Shown: positions 1 to 9,441 of the stretch, one piece after another
Position numbering within the stretch: the stretch's first letter is position 1
Layout: each line of letters starts with the position of its first letter
Source: Streptomyces sp. NBC_01217
GTDB lineage: Bacteria > Actinomycetota > Actinomycetes > Streptomycetales > Streptomycetaceae
DNA length: 64,000 bases
Direction: 5' to 3'
Assembly (NCBI RefSeq): GCF_035994185.1
Contig: NZ_CP108538.1
Coordinates: 4,379,501-4,443,500 of the forward strand
Translations under genes and position numbers: made by a program
Notes under the pieces: generated by a model
Told to the model about the DNA's origin: nothing
Databases searched by the model: none
What the model saw: the letters and a program-made list of their open reading frames with translations, nothing else

Positions 1-248
1 AGGGCGGGGATCTCCCGGGGACGGACCCGCGGAACGGCCGGAGCGGGGGCGGCCCTGCCCCGTGCTCCGTCGGCCTGCGGTCCCGCGACACCGGCGGAAA
101 CCGTCGCGCCTACCCGGACATCGCGGTTGCCCGTGGCAGTATGGGAGGTGTTGTCGCAGGCGGTGAGCAGCACAATCGCCGCTGCACACGTTCCGGCGCA
201 GACGGCATACGAGGGACGCCGGGCGGCCGACGGACGGAACACGGACAC
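1..248 (-). CDS. Lipoprotein of unknown function (3' part beyond window)
   Basis: Only the first 82 codons are in the window; the gene runs off the left edge. The GTG start has an AGGAG ribosome site about 6 bases upstream. The N-terminus is a basic stretch, then a short hydrophobic segment ending in the lipobox LTAC (Cys about residue 32), followed by a Ser/Thr/Asn-rich and then Ala/Pro/Arg-rich region. This is the layout of an exported, lipid-anchored protein. It lies downstream of aspS on the same strand, separated by the aspS terminator, so it is probably transcribed separately. No functional domain is visible in the part present, and I do not assign a function. Confidence 0.6.
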   Translation of the reverse strand, partial: MSVFRPSAARRPSYAVCAGTCAAAIVLLTACDNTSHTATGNRDVRVGATVSAGVAGPQADGARGRAAPAPAVPRVRPREIPA

Positions 249-440
249 GGGTACTCCTCAGCGGTCGTGAGTGAAGGCAGCACGGGCGACCTCCCCGTCA
301 TGCCTCGTCCCGCTGAACCCAGTTAACGCCGCGACACGCCGACGCGAATCCGCACGGGGGCCATATGGCTGTACCGTCCGCCGGAACGGCGGCTGACGAC
401 GGATCAGAGCGCCCACGTACCCAGCCCGCCGCAAACGACG

Positions 441-473
441 AACAGCCCCCGGCCTGATAGGCGGGGGCTGTTT
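441..473 (-). terminator. Rho-independent-type terminator downstream of aspS
   Basis: A perfect 10-bp stem (AACAGCCCCC paired with GGGGGCTGTT) closes a 12-base loop about 30 bases past the aspS stop codon. It is the only strong hairpin between aspS and the lipoprotein gene. Confidence 0.75.
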
Positions 474-483
474 CACGTGGAAC
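470..483. other. parS: parS-like ParB-binding site (one mismatch)
   Basis: GTTTCACGTGGAAC differs at one position from the Streptomyces parS consensus GTTTCACGTGAAAC. It overlaps the right arm of the aspS terminator. Three perfect copies occur elsewhere in the window, which supports this being a real though weaker site. Confidence 0.6.
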
Positions 484-502
484 CGGGGGAAGGAACCGGG
501 GG

Positions 503-2287
503 TTACTTCTCCGTCTTGTCCTTTGCCGTTGCCGCCGGCTTGCGCAGGGCGATGTTCAGCTCGCGCAGGCGGGACTCGTCCAGCTCCGTCGGTGCACCCA
601 TCATCAGGTCCTGGGCGTTGCCGTTGAGCGGGAAGGCGATCGTCTCGCGGATGTTCGGCTCGTCGGCCAGCAGCATCACGATGCGGTCGACGCCGGGGGC
701 GATGCCGCCGTGCGGCGGGGCGCCGAGGCGGAAGGCGCGGAGCATGCCCGCGAACTCGTGCTCGACGGTCTCGCGGTCGTAACCGGCGATCTCGAAGGCC
801 TTGAGCATCAGCTCGGGCTCGTGGTTACGGATGGCGCCGGAGGACAGCTCGATGCCGTTGCAGACGATGTCGTACTGCCAGGCGAGGATGTCCAGCGGGT
901 CCTTCTCCTCCAGGTCCTTCAGGCCGCCCTGGGGCATCGAGAAGGGGTTGTGCGAGAAGTCGATCTTGCCGGTGTCCTCGTCCTTCTCGTACATCGGGAA
1001 GTCGACGACCCAACAGAACCGGAAGACGCCCTCCTCGAAGTGGCCGGCGCGCTTGGCGGCCTCGACGCGGACGACGGACATGATCTTGGAGACCTCGTCG
1101 AACTCGCCCGCGCCGAAGAAGACCGCGTGGCCGGGAACGAGGGAGAGACGCTCGGTGAGGGTCTTGATGTCGGTCTCGGTCAGGAACTTGGCGATCGGAC
1201 CGGCCAGGGTGCCGTCCTCGCCGACGCGGACCCAGGCCAGGCCCTTGGCGCCGTGCTGGACGGCGTAGTCGCCGAGGCCGTCGAAGAACTTCCGGGACTG
1301 GCCCGCGGTGTCCGGGACCGGGAGGGCGCGGACGTGCTTGCCGGCGAAGGCCTTGAACTCCGAGTCGGCGAAGACGTCGGAGATGTCGACCAGTTCCAGC
1401 TTGGCGCGCAGGTCCGGCTTGTCGTTGCCGTACTTCAGCATCGCCTCGCGGAACGGGATGCGCGGGAACGGCGAGGTGACGTGGCGGCCGTTGCCGAACT
1501 CCTCGAAGAGCTCGGTCATCAGCTTCTCGATCGGCCGGAAGACGTCCTCCTGCTCGACGAACGACATCTCGACGTCGAGCTGGTAGAACTCGCCGGGCGA
1601 ACGGTCGGCGCGGGCGTCCTCGTCGCGGAAGCACGGCGCGATCTGGAAGTAGCGGTCGAAGCCGGAGATCATCAGCAGCTGCTTGAACTGCTGCGGGGCC
1701 TGCGGCAGGGCGTAGAACTTGCCCGGGTTCAGACGGGAGGGGACGACGAAGTCACGGGCGCCCTCGGGGGAGGTCGCGGTGAGGATCGGGGTCGCCATCT
1801 CGTTGAACCCGAGGGCCACCATCTTGGAGCGGATGGAGGCGATGACGGCCGAGCGCAGCATGATGTTGCGGTGCATGCGCTCGCGGCGCAGGTCGAGGAA
1901 GCGGTACTCCAGACGCCGCTCCTCGTTGACCCCGTCCTCGGCGTTGATCGTGAAGGGCAGCGGGGCTGCCTCGCCCAGCACCTCGACCTCGGTGACCTCG
2001 ATCTCGATCTCGCCGGTCGGGAGCTCCGGGTTGACGTTGTCGGCGCCGCGCGCGGAGACCTTGCCGTCGACCCGTACGACGGTCTCCTTGGTGAGCTTCG
2101 CCAGGGCCTCGTTGGCGGGGGTGCCGGGGCGGGCGACGAGCTGCACCAGACCGTAGTGGTCACGCAGATCGATGAAGAGGATGCCGCCCAGGTCTCGGCG
2201 ATTGTGCAGCCAGCCGCTCAGTCGGACGTCGGCGCCGACGGCAGAGGCGCGGAGCTCGCCGCAGGTGTGGGACCTGTACCGATGCAT
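503..2287 (-). CDS. aspS: Aspartyl-tRNA synthetase
   Basis: Class II synthetase of the bacterial AspS type, 594 residues, which charges tRNA-Asp (and possibly tRNA-Asn in an indirect route) in the cytoplasm. The N-terminal OB-fold anticodon-binding domain (about 1-110) contains [15 protein letters not shown]. Motif 2 is seen around [19 protein letters not shown], the GAD insertion domain follows, and motif 3 near the C-terminus reads [16 protein letters not shown]. Length is normal for bacterial AspRS. The ATG start is preceded only by a weak purine-rich site. It is transcribed alone, divergent from the SpoIIE-type phosphatase gene. Discriminating versus non-discriminating specificity cannot be told from sequence inspection. 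Confidence 0.97.
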   Translation of the reverse strand: MHRYRSHTCGELRASAVGADVRLSGWLHNRRDLGGILFIDLRDHYGLVQLVARPGTPANEALAKLTKETVVRVDGKVSARGADNVNPELPTGEIEIEVTEVEVLGEAAPLPFTINAEDGVNEERRLEYRFLDLRRERMHRNIMLRSAVIASIRSKMVALGFNEMATPILTATSPEGARDFVVPSRLNPGKFYALPQAPQQFKQLLMISGFDRYFQIAPCFRDEDARADRSPGEFYQLDVEMSFVEQEDVFRPIEKLMTELFEEFGNGRHVTSPFPRIPFREAMLKYGNDKPDLRAKLELVDISDVFADSEFKAFAGKHVRALPVPDTAGQSRKFFDGLGDYAVQHGAKGLAWVRVGEDGTLAGPIAKFLTETDIKTLTERLSLVPGHAVFFGAGEFDEVSKIMSVVRVEAAKRAGHFEEGVFRFCWVVDFPMYEKDEDTGKIDFSHNPFSMPQGGLKDLEEKDPLDILAWQYDIVCNGIELSSGAIRNHEPELMLKAFEIAGYDRETVEHEFAGMLRAFRLGAPPHGGIAPGVDRIVMLLADEPNIRETIAFPLNGNAQDLMMGAPTELDESRLRELNIALRKPAATAKDKTEK

Positions 2288-2313
2288 TCTCGTTCATCCA
2301 GTCTTCGCGGTTC

Positions 2314-2333
2314 GGGGTGGATTCAGCCACCCC
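2314..2333 (-). promoter_or_regulatory. Stem-loop in the aspS leader
   Basis: GGGGTGG and CCACCCC form a 7-bp stem with a 6-base loop, about 27 bases upstream of the aspS start codon and so probably inside its 5' leader. Its role is unknown; it does not resemble a T-box. Confidence 0.35.
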
Positions 2334-2461
2334 AGGCTACCGCCCGCGCCCGCACCGAATCATTGACATTGACATCTCAAGATCATCCCGGGCGGGTCCG
2401 GGCGGCAATCCGCGGCATTCCTCGGTGGCGTCCACCGATCAGATCTTCTTAAATTGGGGCA

Positions 2462-4558
2462 ATGCGCACCGAGGACGTCCTGGCCGCGACCGCGACCGGT
2501 CTGTGGCGCTGGGACAACGGAGCCGGGACCGTCACGCTCGATGCGGAGGCGGCCCGGCTGCTGGAGCTGCCCGCTGCCGCCGGTGTCTTCCGCGAGTCCG
2601 CGGTGCGTTCCCGTTTTCATCCGGTCGACTGGAACGAGATCAACGGGGTGGTGAATCTCGCGGTCGCCGAGGGCACCCTCGCCGAGGCCAGGCTGCGGAT
2701 CGTGGACGAGAACGGCCGGGTGCTGCGTACCGTACGCAGCCGCTCCAAGCCCCTCCCGGCCGAGAAGCCGTGCAGCGCGGCCTATGTGCTGGTCGGCACC
2801 CTCCAGGAGGTCGCCGAGCCGCAGCCCGGCGCCACCGGGGCGCACACCCCCATCACCGGGGACTGGCGCCGCTCCCGTGAGGCGTTCCTGCTGGACGCGG
2901 GCCGGGCGCTGGCCGAGGCCCGGTCGACCGAGGAGGTGCTGCGGGTCGCCGCCTCTCTCTCCATGCCCGGGTTCTCGCCGGACGGCCTGGCGGTCTTCGG
3001 CATCGCCGGCGAGCGGCTGACGATCATCGGGCACCACGGGCAGGACATGGGCGACGAGGGCCCGTTCAACGACATGCCGCTGGAGACCGACTATCCGGCC
3101 GCCGAGGTCGTACGGACGGGCCGGGCGATCTATCTGCCCTCGCCCGAGGAGTACAGCCGCCGCTACCCGGCCACCTGGCCGCTCGCCAGCCGCTTCGGGC
3201 GCCGCTCCTGGGCGTTTTTGCCGCTGCTGGTGGCGGGGCGGACCATGGGTGCCTGGATGGCGGGGTTCCGGCACCCGGTGTCGTTCTCGCCGGACGAGCG
3301 GTCCGTGCTGACGACCGTGGCCCGGATGCTCGCCCAGGCGCTGACCCGGGCCGGGGTCGCCGAGACCGAGCGGGAGCTGTCGCTGGGGCTGCAGCGCTCG
3401 ATGATGCCGTCCCTCGGCCCCGGCATCCCGGGGATGACGGTCGCCGCCCGCTACATCCCGACCGGCGGCGGGCTCCAGGTCGGCGGCGACTGGTACGACA
3501 TGATTCCGCTGCCCAACGGCCGTTTCGCGCTCGTCATAGGTGACGTCCAGGGCCACGATGTGCGCGCCGCGGGGCTGATGGGGCAGTTGCGGATCGCCCT
3601 GCGCGCCTACGCCGCCGAGGGGCACCGCCCGGATGCGGTGCTCGCGCGCGCGTCGCGCTTCCTCTCCGGGCTCACCGACGCGTACGAGGACGGGGAGGCG
3701 AACGCGCCGCGCTTCGCGACCTGTCTGTACGCGGAGGCCGACCCGGAGACCGGCGTCCTGGACATCGCGCGGGCCGGCCACCCCGATCCGGTGGTGATGA
3801 CCGCCGACGGAACCGCCGTGATCCGCCAGACCGAGGGCGGGCTGCCGCTCGGCATCGAGACGGACGCGGACTATCCGACGACCCGGCTCACCCTGGAGGC
3901 CGGGGAAACGATCATGCTCTGTACGGACGGGCTGATCGAGACCGGCGGCCATGACATGTGGACCGGCTGGATCCGGCTGCGGCCGATCCTGGAACGGGAC
4001 ACGTCCGACCTGGAGAAGCTCGCCGACTCGCTCGTCCAGGCCGTGCACGGGCCGACGTCCCACTACACGACCGGGCCGCTGGCGGACCGCCGGGAGGACG
4101 ACATCGCGGTGGTGCTGCTGCGGCGCGACGGGGGGACGCCGAGGGCGACCGCGTCGCGGCGCACCGCGCTGACCATCGCGCAGGCCCAGCCCGAACGGAT
4201 CTCGGCGGCGCGGCAGCAGCTGCGGGAGCTGCTGCACGACTGGGCGGATCCGGAGCAGGTCGACGCGGCGGTGCTGATGTTCTCCGAGATGGTCACCAAC
4301 GTCCTCGTCCACACGGACGGGGACGCGCTGATGGTCGCCCGGGCGGACAGGGAGCAAGGGGAGCGGCGGCTGCGGGTGGAGGTGGCCGACGGCAGCGACG
4401 AGCTGCCGCACCGGCGCCGGCCCGGGGAGATGGCCTCCAGCGGGCGGGGTCTGGTGCTGCTGGAGGTGCTCGCCGATGCGTGGGGGGTGGATCCGCGGGG
4501 GGCGGGGAAGTCGATCTGGTTCGAGCTGAACGAATCGGGGACGGGGCCGGAGGACTGA
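2462..4558 (+). CDS. SpoIIE/RsbU-type serine phosphatase with PAS, GAF and anti-sigma-type ATPase domains
   Basis: A 698-residue cytoplasmic multidomain regulator. Residues about 5-115 look like a PAS fold and about 135-290 like a GAF domain. Residues about 310-540 form a PP2C-like SpoIIE phosphatase with the metal-binding GGDWYDMI and IGDVQGHD motifs and a C-terminal CTDGLIE signature. A HATPase_c module of the RsbW type (about 555-695) has an N box in FSEMVTNVLVH and a glycine box in SSGRGLVLLE. In this family the phosphatase dephosphorylates anti-anti-sigma factors and the ATPase module can bind or phosphorylate them; the target here is unknown. The ATG start has GGGG just 3 bases upstream, so translation may be weak. 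The gene is monocistronic and divergent from aspS. Confidence 0.9.
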   Translation: MRTEDVLAATATGLWRWDNGAGTVTLDAEAARLLELPAAAGVFRESAVRSRFHPVDWNEINGVVNLAVAEGTLAEARLRIVDENGRVLRTVRSRSKPLPAEKPCSAAYVLVGTLQEVAEPQPGATGAHTPITGDWRRSREAFLLDAGRALAEARSTEEVLRVAASLSMPGFSPDGLAVFGIAGERLTIIGHHGQDMGDEGPFNDMPLETDYPAAEVVRTGRAIYLPSPEEYSRRYPATWPLASRFGRRSWAFLPLLVAGRTMGAWMAGFRHPVSFSPDERSVLTTVARMLAQALTRAGVAETERELSLGLQRSMMPSLGPGIPGMTVAARYIPTGGGLQVGGDWYDMIPLPNGRFALVIGDVQGHDVRAAGLMGQLRIALRAYAAEGHRPDAVLARASRFLSGLTDAYEDGEANAPRFATCLYAEADPETGVLDIARAGHPDPVVMTADGTAVIRQTEGGLPLGIETDADYPTTRLTLEAGETIMLCTDGLIETGGHDMWTGWIRLRPILERDTSDLEKLADSLVQAVHGPTSHYTTGPLADRREDDIAVVLLRRDGGTPRATASRRTALTIAQAQPERISAARQQLRELLHDWADPEQVDAAVLMFSEMVTNVLVHTDGDALMVARADREQGERRLRVEVADGSDELPHRRRPGEMASSGRGLVLLEVLADAWGVDPRGAGKSIWFELNESGTGPED

Positions 4559-4613
4559 GCCGGGTTGATGCGACCCCGGGGCTCCCGGTGGAGGGTTCTC
4601 CCGATGGAGGTTT

Positions 4614-4666
4614 CCCCGTCCTCAAACGCCGGACCGGCCGGGAGGGCGGTCCGGGGGCCTGCCCCG
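4614..4666. repeat. Streptomyces interspersed repeat (TCCTCAAACGCCGGA family)
   Basis: Contains TCCTCAAACGCCGGA (4619-4633), whose reverse complement recurs exactly at 49332-49346. From memory this short sequence is found many times between genes in Streptomyces genomes. Here it runs into the 3' end of the AI-2E permease gene, supplying its stop codon and last codons. Confidence 0.6.
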
Positions 4667-5689
4667 TAGTTCGCTGATGATGCCGAAGGCCGCCGCGCAG
4701 GCCGGTACCGCGAGCAGCATGCCCAGCACGCCCGCCACACCGGCGCCCGCCGTGATCGCGATCATGATGGTGGCGGGGTGCATCTGGACCGTACGGCTCT
4801 GGATCATCGGCTGCAGGACATGGCCCTCCAGCACCTGTACGGCGAGCACGACCCCCAGCGCCCAGAGCGCGATCGCCACCCCCCGGTCGGCGAGCGCGAC
4901 AAGCACCGCGACCGTGCCGGAGATGAACGCCCCGAGGTAGGGGATGTAGGCGCCGACGAGGACCAACGCACCGAGCCCCACCGCGCCGGGGACGCGCAGG
5001 ATCAGCAGGCCGACGGTGATGCAGACCGCGTCGATCAGCGCGATGAACGTGGTGCCGCGCATGAAGCCCTGGACGGCCTCGAAGGCCCGTCGCCCCATGG
5101 CCTCCACCAGGTCCCCGGTCCCGCGCGGGGCGATCGAGTGGGCCAGGTCCACGGCCTTGTCGGAGTCGCGCAGAAAGAAGAAGGTCAGCAGGAGGGCGAG
5201 GACGCCGGCCGCGATCAGCGAGCCGATCAGGCTGATCCCGGTGAGGAGTCCGCCCGCGGCGCTCGCACCGAACTTCTCGAAGAGTTTCCGGGTACTGGCG
5301 GCGAGGTCGTCCACATCGATGTTCCTGCCGACCCCGAAGTGATCGACGATCCACTGCCCGGCGTCCTTCAGCGACCGGACGATCTGGTCGCCGGTGTCGA
5401 TGAGCGCGGTGACGACGATATATCCGGCGCCGCCGACCACCGCGACGAGCAGGGCGCAGGTGAGCCCCGCGGCCAGCGAGCGGTTCATTCCGCGGGCGGT
5501 CAGCCGGCGGTGGACCGGGCCGAGCAGCGCCGTACCGAGCAGCGCGAGCAGCACGGGTGTGACCGCTGTCTTGAAGATGACGCACAGCCAGACGGCGACC
5601 GCGGCGACCCCCGTGACGAGGAGCACGACACCGCACCAGGCGGCCGTGCGCCGCGCGCCGTCGGGCAGGAGGGGCTTGGGGGTCTGCAC
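4622..5689 (-). CDS. AI-2E family membrane permease (UPF0118)
   Basis: A 355-residue integral membrane protein of the AI-2E/PerM family. Two N-terminal transmembrane segments lie at about 15-45, another at about 65-90, then a soluble stretch (about 95-160) and four or more closely spaced helices with the family-typical IGSLIAAGVLALLLTFFFLRD and a YIPYLGAFISG-like region. Family members are proposed exporters of signals, ions or metabolites; the substrate here is unknown. The GTG start is the first possible one, because an in-frame TGA lies four codons upstream; the GGGAGG ribosome site abuts it unusually closely. The last dozen residues (RPPDRPPGRSGV) are encoded by the interspersed repeat that overlaps the gene end. 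Confidence 0.88.
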   Translation of the reverse strand: MQTPKPLLPDGARRTAAWCGVVLLVTGVAAVAVWLCVIFKTAVTPVLLALLGTALLGPVHRRLTARGMNRSLAAGLTCALLVAVVGGAGYIVVTALIDTGDQIVRSLKDAGQWIVDHFGVGRNIDVDDLAASTRKLFEKFGASAAGGLLTGISLIGSLIAAGVLALLLTFFFLRDSDKAVDLAHSIAPRGTGDLVEAMGRRAFEAVQGFMRGTTFIALIDAVCITVGLLILRVPGAVGLGALVLVGAYIPYLGAFISGTVAVLVALADRGVAIALWALGVVLAVQVLEGHVLQPMIQSRTVQMHPATIMIAITAGAGVAGVLGMLLAVPACAAAFGIISELRGRPPDRPPGRSGV

Positions 5690-5773
5690 CCTCCCACCCG
5701 ATCACGGCGCGGGTGCGATGTCCCGCTTGTGAAGCCGTACGAGTGACGGACTGTCACACTCCGGCCGCGGGTG

Positions 5774-6730
5774 TCACATTCCGTGGACGGCGGGCACCGT
5801 GCCGAGGCGGCCGGCCTGGAAGTCCTCGAAGGCCTGCTTCAGTTCGGCCTGGCTGTTCATCACGAACGGCCCGTAGTGCGCCATCGGCTCGCGGATCGGG
5901 CGGCCGCCGAGCAGGACGACCTCCAGGTCCGGGGTGTTGCCGTCCTGCTTCTCGTCCGCGCGGACGGTCAGCGAGGAACCGGCGCCGAAGACCGCGGTCT
6001 GCCCCATGTGGACGGGGCGGCGCTCCTCGCCGACGCTGCCGCGTCCGGCGAGCACGTACGCGAGTCCGTTGAAGTCCTCGCGCCACGGCAGGGTCACCTC
6101 GGCACCGGGGCGCACGGTGGCGTGGACCATCGTGATCGGGGTGTGGGTGACGCCCGGACCCTCGTGGCCGTCGAGCTCACCGGCGATGACGCGGAGCAGC
6201 GCGCCGCCGTCCGGGGAGGCGAGGAGCTGGACCTGGCCGCCGCGGATGTCCTGGTAGCGGGGGGCCATCATCTTGTCGGCCTTGGGCAGGTTCACCCAGA
6301 GCTGGAGGCCGTGGAAGAGGCCGCCCGACATGACGAGGGACTCCGGCGGGGCCTCGATGTGGAGCAGGCCGGACCCGGCGGTCATCCACTGGGTGTCGCC
6401 GTTCTGGATGGTGCCGCCACCGCCGTTGGAGTCCTGGTGGATGAAGGTGCCGTCGATGATGTACGTGACGGTCTCGAAGCCGCGGTGGGGGTGCCAGGGG
6501 GTGCCCTTCGGCTCGCCCGGCGCGTACTCCACCTCGCCCATCTGGTCCATCATGATGAACGGGTCGAGGTGCTTGTAGTTGATCCCGGCGAACGCGCGGC
6601 GCACCGGGAAGCCCTCGCCCTCGAATCCGCTCGGCGCCGTGGTGACGGCGAGCACGGGACGGGCCGTGGCGTCGCCCGAGGCGGCGACCTTGGGCAGGGT
6701 CAGCGGGTTTTCGACGGTCACTGCGGGCAT
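5774..6730 (-). CDS. Pirin family protein
   Basis: A 318-residue bicupin of the pirin family. The N-terminal cupin carries the metal-binding HPHRGFETVTYI motif, and the downstream GSGLLHIE region supplies further ligand positions. Pirins bind Fe(II) and act as redox-sensing transcription cofactors or as quercetin 2,3-dioxygenases; which applies here is open. I chose the ATG at 6730 because GGAGG sits 7 bases upstream. An extension to 6802 lacks a ribosome site and would run through the operator-like palindrome. Single gene. Confidence 0.9.
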   Translation of the reverse strand: MPAVTVENPLTLPKVAASGDATARPVLAVTTAPSGFEGEGFPVRRAFAGINYKHLDPFIMMDQMGEVEYAPGEPKGTPWHPHRGFETVTYIIDGTFIHQDSNGGGGTIQNGDTQWMTAGSGLLHIEAPPESLVMSGGLFHGLQLWVNLPKADKMMAPRYQDIRGGQVQLLASPDGGALLRVIAGELDGHEGPGVTHTPITMVHATVRPGAEVTLPWREDFNGLAYVLAGRGSVGEERRPVHMGQTAVFGAGSSLTVRADEKQDGNTPDLEVVLLGGRPIREPMAHYGPFVMNSQAELKQAFEDFQAGRLGTVPAVHGM

Positions 6731-6758
6731 GGGAGCCACCTCCGGGGATTGTCCTGAG

Positions 6759-6773
6759 TTCAAGTTAGTTGAA
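6759..6773. promoter_or_regulatory. Operator-like palindrome upstream of the pirin gene
   Basis: TTCAA-N5-TTGAA is an exact inverted repeat 29 bases upstream of the pirin start codon. The AT-rich symmetry resembles MarR-type operators, but no regulator gene is adjacent. Confidence 0.4.
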
Positions 6774-6828
6774 TGGTGAACATCTTGCAAGGTGCCACCC
6801 ATTCCCGCGCGCCGCCCACGGCAACGGG

Positions 6829-6858
6829 AGGGGCCCGTACCGAGCGGTACGGGCCCCT
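6829..6858. terminator. Strong bidirectional terminator hairpin
   Basis: Perfect 14-bp arms (AGGGGCCCGTACCG and CGGTACGGGCCCCT) separated by 2 bases. It lies between the 3' end of the SseB-like gene and the pirin promoter, so it would end SseB transcription. Confidence 0.7.
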
Positions 6859-6880
6859 TCCGGAAACAGGGATGCGGACG

Positions 6881-7321
6881 TCAGCCGTACATGCGGCGCA
6901 TCGCGAAGTCGACCATCTGCTCCACGGCCTTGGCGTCGAAGACCATGCGGTGCTCGCCCTCCATGTCGAGGACGAAGCCGTAGCCGGTCGGCAGCAGGTC
7001 GATCACCTCGGCCCCGGTGATCACGAAGTACTTGGACTCCTTGCCCGCGTACCGCCGCAGCTCCTTGAGCGTGGTGAACATCGGGATCACCGGCTGCTGG
7101 GTGTTGTGCAGCGCGAGGAATCCGGGGTTGTCGCCGCGCGGGCAGTAGACCTTCGACGTCGCGAAGATCTGCTGGAAGTCCTCGGCGGACAGCGAGCCGG
7201 TGGTGAAGGCCCGTACCGCATCACCCAGGGAGGGCGGCGAGGGCTCGGGATACAGCGGCTGCTCGCCGTAGCCGCCACCCATCTGCTGCTGTGCGCCCGG
7301 GTTCTGGTCGTAGCCGTACAT
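6881..7321 (-). CDS. SseB-like protein (SseB N-terminal domain family)
   Basis: A 146-residue soluble protein. A Gly/Gln/Tyr-rich N-terminus (MYGYDQNPGAQQQ) leads into an SseB-type domain with the pattern PVIPMFTTLKELRRYAG, then VITGAEVIDLLPTGYGFVLD. Actinobacterial SseB-family proteins are mostly uncharacterised; in enterobacteria the family name comes from a serine-sensitivity gene. The start at 7321 gives the usual length. A longer frame to 7444 has no ribosome site and covers the promoter region, so I reject it. Monocistronic, with a strong hairpin after the stop. Confidence 0.75.
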   Translation of the reverse strand: MYGYDQNPGAQQQMGGGYGEQPLYPEPSPPSLGDAVRAFTTGSLSAEDFQQIFATSKVYCPRGDNPGFLALHNTQQPVIPMFTTLKELRRYAGKESKYFVITGAEVIDLLPTGYGFVLDMEGEHRMVFDAKAVEQMVDFAMRRMYG

Positions 7322-7370
7322 ACCGCAAAGAGTAATCGGACACATCAGGCCCTTGGGGGGTTGCGTCTTA

Positions 7371-7384
7371 TTACTGACGGGTAG
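7371..7384. promoter_or_regulatory. Candidate fatty-acid regulator operator before the acyl-CoA dehydrogenase
   Basis: TTACTGACGGGTAG is an imperfect inverted repeat (TTAC.../...GTAG) 110 bases upstream of the acyl-CoA dehydrogenase start. Related TTAC-GTAA palindromes are typical of fatty-acid-responsive repressors in actinobacteria; this assignment is an inference. Confidence 0.3.
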
Positions 7385-7493
7385 CATCATCGGAGAGGTC
7401 AGCTGATATACGCACCGCCAGCTCGTCGCCCGCCCGGCCCACACCCCTTCCCGGGTCGCTGCACGCCACTGCTATTGATTACGGAGCCTTCCC

Positions 7494-9320
7494 ATGGGGC
7501 ACTACAAGTCGAATCTCCGCGACATCGAGTTCAACCTCTTCGAGGTGCTCGGGCGCGACAAGACGTACGGCACCGGACCGTTCGCCGAGATGGACGTCGA
7601 GACGGCGAAGAGCATCCTCGACGAGGTCGCCCGCCTCGCGGAGAACGAGCTGGCCGAGTCCTTCGCCGACGCCGACCGCAACCCGCCGGTCTTCGACCCT
7701 GAGACCAACACGGCTCCGGTCCCGGCGACCTTCAAGAAGTCGTACCAGGCGTTCATGGACTCCGAGTACTGGCGTCTGGGCCTGCCCGAGGAGATCGGCG
7801 GCACGACCTCCCCGCGCTCCCTGATCTGGGGCTATGCGGAGCTGCTGCTCGGCGCGAACCCGGCCGTCTGGATGTACTCCTCGGGCCCGGCGTTCGCCGG
7901 CATCCTCTTCGACGAGGGCAACGAGGCGCAGAAGAAGATCGCCGAGATCGCCGTCGAGAAGCAGTGGGGCTCGACGATGGTGCTGACCGAGCCGGACGCC
8001 GGTTCGGACGTCGGCGCGGGCCGCACGAAGGCCGTCGAGCAGGAGGACGGCTCCTGGCACATCGAGGGTGTGAAGCGCTTCATCACCTCGGGCGAGCACG
8101 ACATGTCCGAGAACATCATCCACTACGTGCTGGCCCGCCCCGAGGGCGCGGGCCCCGGCACGAAGGGCCTCTCGCTCTTCATGGTCCCGAAGTTCCACTT
8201 CGACTGGACGACCGGCGAGCTGGCCGAGCGCAACGGCGTGTACGCGACGAACGTCGAGCACAAGATGGGCCTCAAGGCGTCCAACACCTGCGAGATGACG
8301 TTCGGCGACCAGCACCCCGCCAAGGGCTGGCTGATCGGCGACAAGCACGACGGCATCCGCCAGATGTTCCGCATCATCGAGTTCGCCCGCATGATGGTCG
8401 GCACGAAGGCCATCGCGACGCTGTCGACCGGCTACCTGAACGCGCTGGAGTACGCCAAGGAGCGCGTCCAGGGCACGGACCTGTCGCAGTTCATGGACAA
8501 GACCGCCCCCAAGGTCACCATCACGCACCACCCCGACGTGCGCCGCTCGCTCATGACGCAGAAGGCGTACGCGGAAGGCATGCGCTCCCTCGTGCTGTAC
8601 ACCGCCACCGTCCAGGACGCGATCCAGGAGAAGGAGGCCGCGGGCGAGGACGCCAAGGCGCTGCACGGCCTCAACGACCTGCTGCTCCCGATCGTGAAGG
8701 GCTACGGCTCCGAGAAGTCGTACGAGCAGCTGGCGCAGTCGCTCCAGACCTTCGGCGGCTCCGGGTACCTCCAGGAGTACCCGATCGAGCAGTACATCCG
8801 TGACGCCAAGATCGACACGCTGTACGAGGGTACGACGGCGATCCAGGGCCAGGACTTCTTCTTCCGGAAGATCGTCCGCGACCAGGGCGCCTCGCTGAAC
8901 ATCCTCTCCGAGGAGATCAAGAAGTTCCTCGCCGGCGCCCAGGGCAACGAGGAGCTGTCCGGTGCGCTGGACTCGCTCGCCAAGGCGGCCGTGGACCTGG
9001 AGGCGATCGTCGGCACGATGATCAACGACCTCACCGCGACCGGCGAGGACGTCAAGAACATCTACAAGGTGGGCCTCAACACCACCCGCCTGCTGATGGC
9101 CTCCGGCGATGTCGTCGTGGGCTATCTGCTGCTCAAGGGCGCGGCCGTCGCGGCCGAGAAGCTGCGGGACGCCGCCGCGAAGGATGTCGCCTTCTACCAG
9201 GGCAAGATCGCCGCGGCGAAGTTCTTCGCCGCGAACATCCTCCCGGGCGTCGGCGCCGAGCGCGCACTCGCCGAGTCCGTCGACAACTCGCTGATGGAGC
9301 TGGACGAGGCGGCGTTCTAG
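7494..9320 (+). CDS. Acyl-CoA dehydrogenase (large FadE type with C-terminal extension)
   Basis: A 608-residue FAD enzyme catalysing the first step of beta-oxidation. It has N-terminal, middle ([15 protein letters not shown]) and C-terminal acyl-CoA dehydrogenase domains, then a further helical domain (about 470-600) typical of the 600-residue FadE subgroup. The catalytic-base region reads [19 protein letters not shown], with the Glu in the expected place. The ATG has GGAG about 7 bases upstream. Single gene with its own terminator. The large subgroup usually handles medium- to long-chain acyl-CoA, but chain length cannot be read here. Confidence 0.94.
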   Translation: MGHYKSNLRDIEFNLFEVLGRDKTYGTGPFAEMDVETAKSILDEVARLAENELAESFADADRNPPVFDPETNTAPVPATFKKSYQAFMDSEYWRLGLPEEIGGTTSPRSLIWGYAELLLGANPAVWMYSSGPAFAGILFDEGNEAQKKIAEIAVEKQWGSTMVLTEPDAGSDVGAGRTKAVEQEDGSWHIEGVKRFITSGEHDMSENIIHYVLARPEGAGPGTKGLSLFMVPKFHFDWTTGELAERNGVYATNVEHKMGLKASNTCEMTFGDQHPAKGWLIGDKHDGIRQMFRIIEFARMMVGTKAIATLSTGYLNALEYAKERVQGTDLSQFMDKTAPKVTITHHPDVRRSLMTQKAYAEGMRSLVLYTATVQDAIQEKEAAGEDAKALHGLNDLLLPIVKGYGSEKSYEQLAQSLQTFGGSGYLQEYPIEQYIRDAKIDTLYEGTTAIQGQDFFFRKIVRDQGASLNILSEEIKKFLAGAQGNEELSGALDSLAKAAVDLEAIVGTMINDLTATGEDVKNIYKVGLNTTRLLMASGDVVVGYLLLKGAAVAAEKLRDAAAKDVAFYQGKIAAAKFFAANILPGVGAERALAESVDNSLMELDEAAF

Positions 9321-9345
9321 GCCCTCTCCACCCAAGATCGTCAAC

Positions 9346-9385
9346 CAGCACCGCCACCCGAACACGCTTTCGGGTGGCGGTGCTG
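9346..9385 (+). terminator. Terminator after the acyl-CoA dehydrogenase gene
   Basis: A 17-bp uninterrupted stem (left arm ends ACCCGAA, right arm begins TTCGGGT) with a 6-base loop, 25 bases after the stop codon. Confidence 0.8.
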
Positions 9386-9441
9386 TCGTATCAGCTGGGT
9401 ACGCTGGCGGCAGGGCCAGAATCCCGTCCATGGGAGGAACA

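Noticed and set aside
710..2452. Plus-strand open frame of 580 codons over aspS
   Set aside because: Antisense to aspS; Leu/Glu/Val-rich shadow caused by GC bias, no domain, no ribosome site.
2288..2461. T-box riboswitch before aspS
   Set aside because: Only a short 7-bp hairpin; no T-box consensus or antiterminator is seen, and actinobacterial T-boxes are mostly linked to ileS.
2360..4411. Minus-strand frame of 683 codons opposite the SpoIIE-type gene
   Set aside because: Arg/Pro/Gly-rich shadow with no family motif; the plus strand carries a full multidomain protein.
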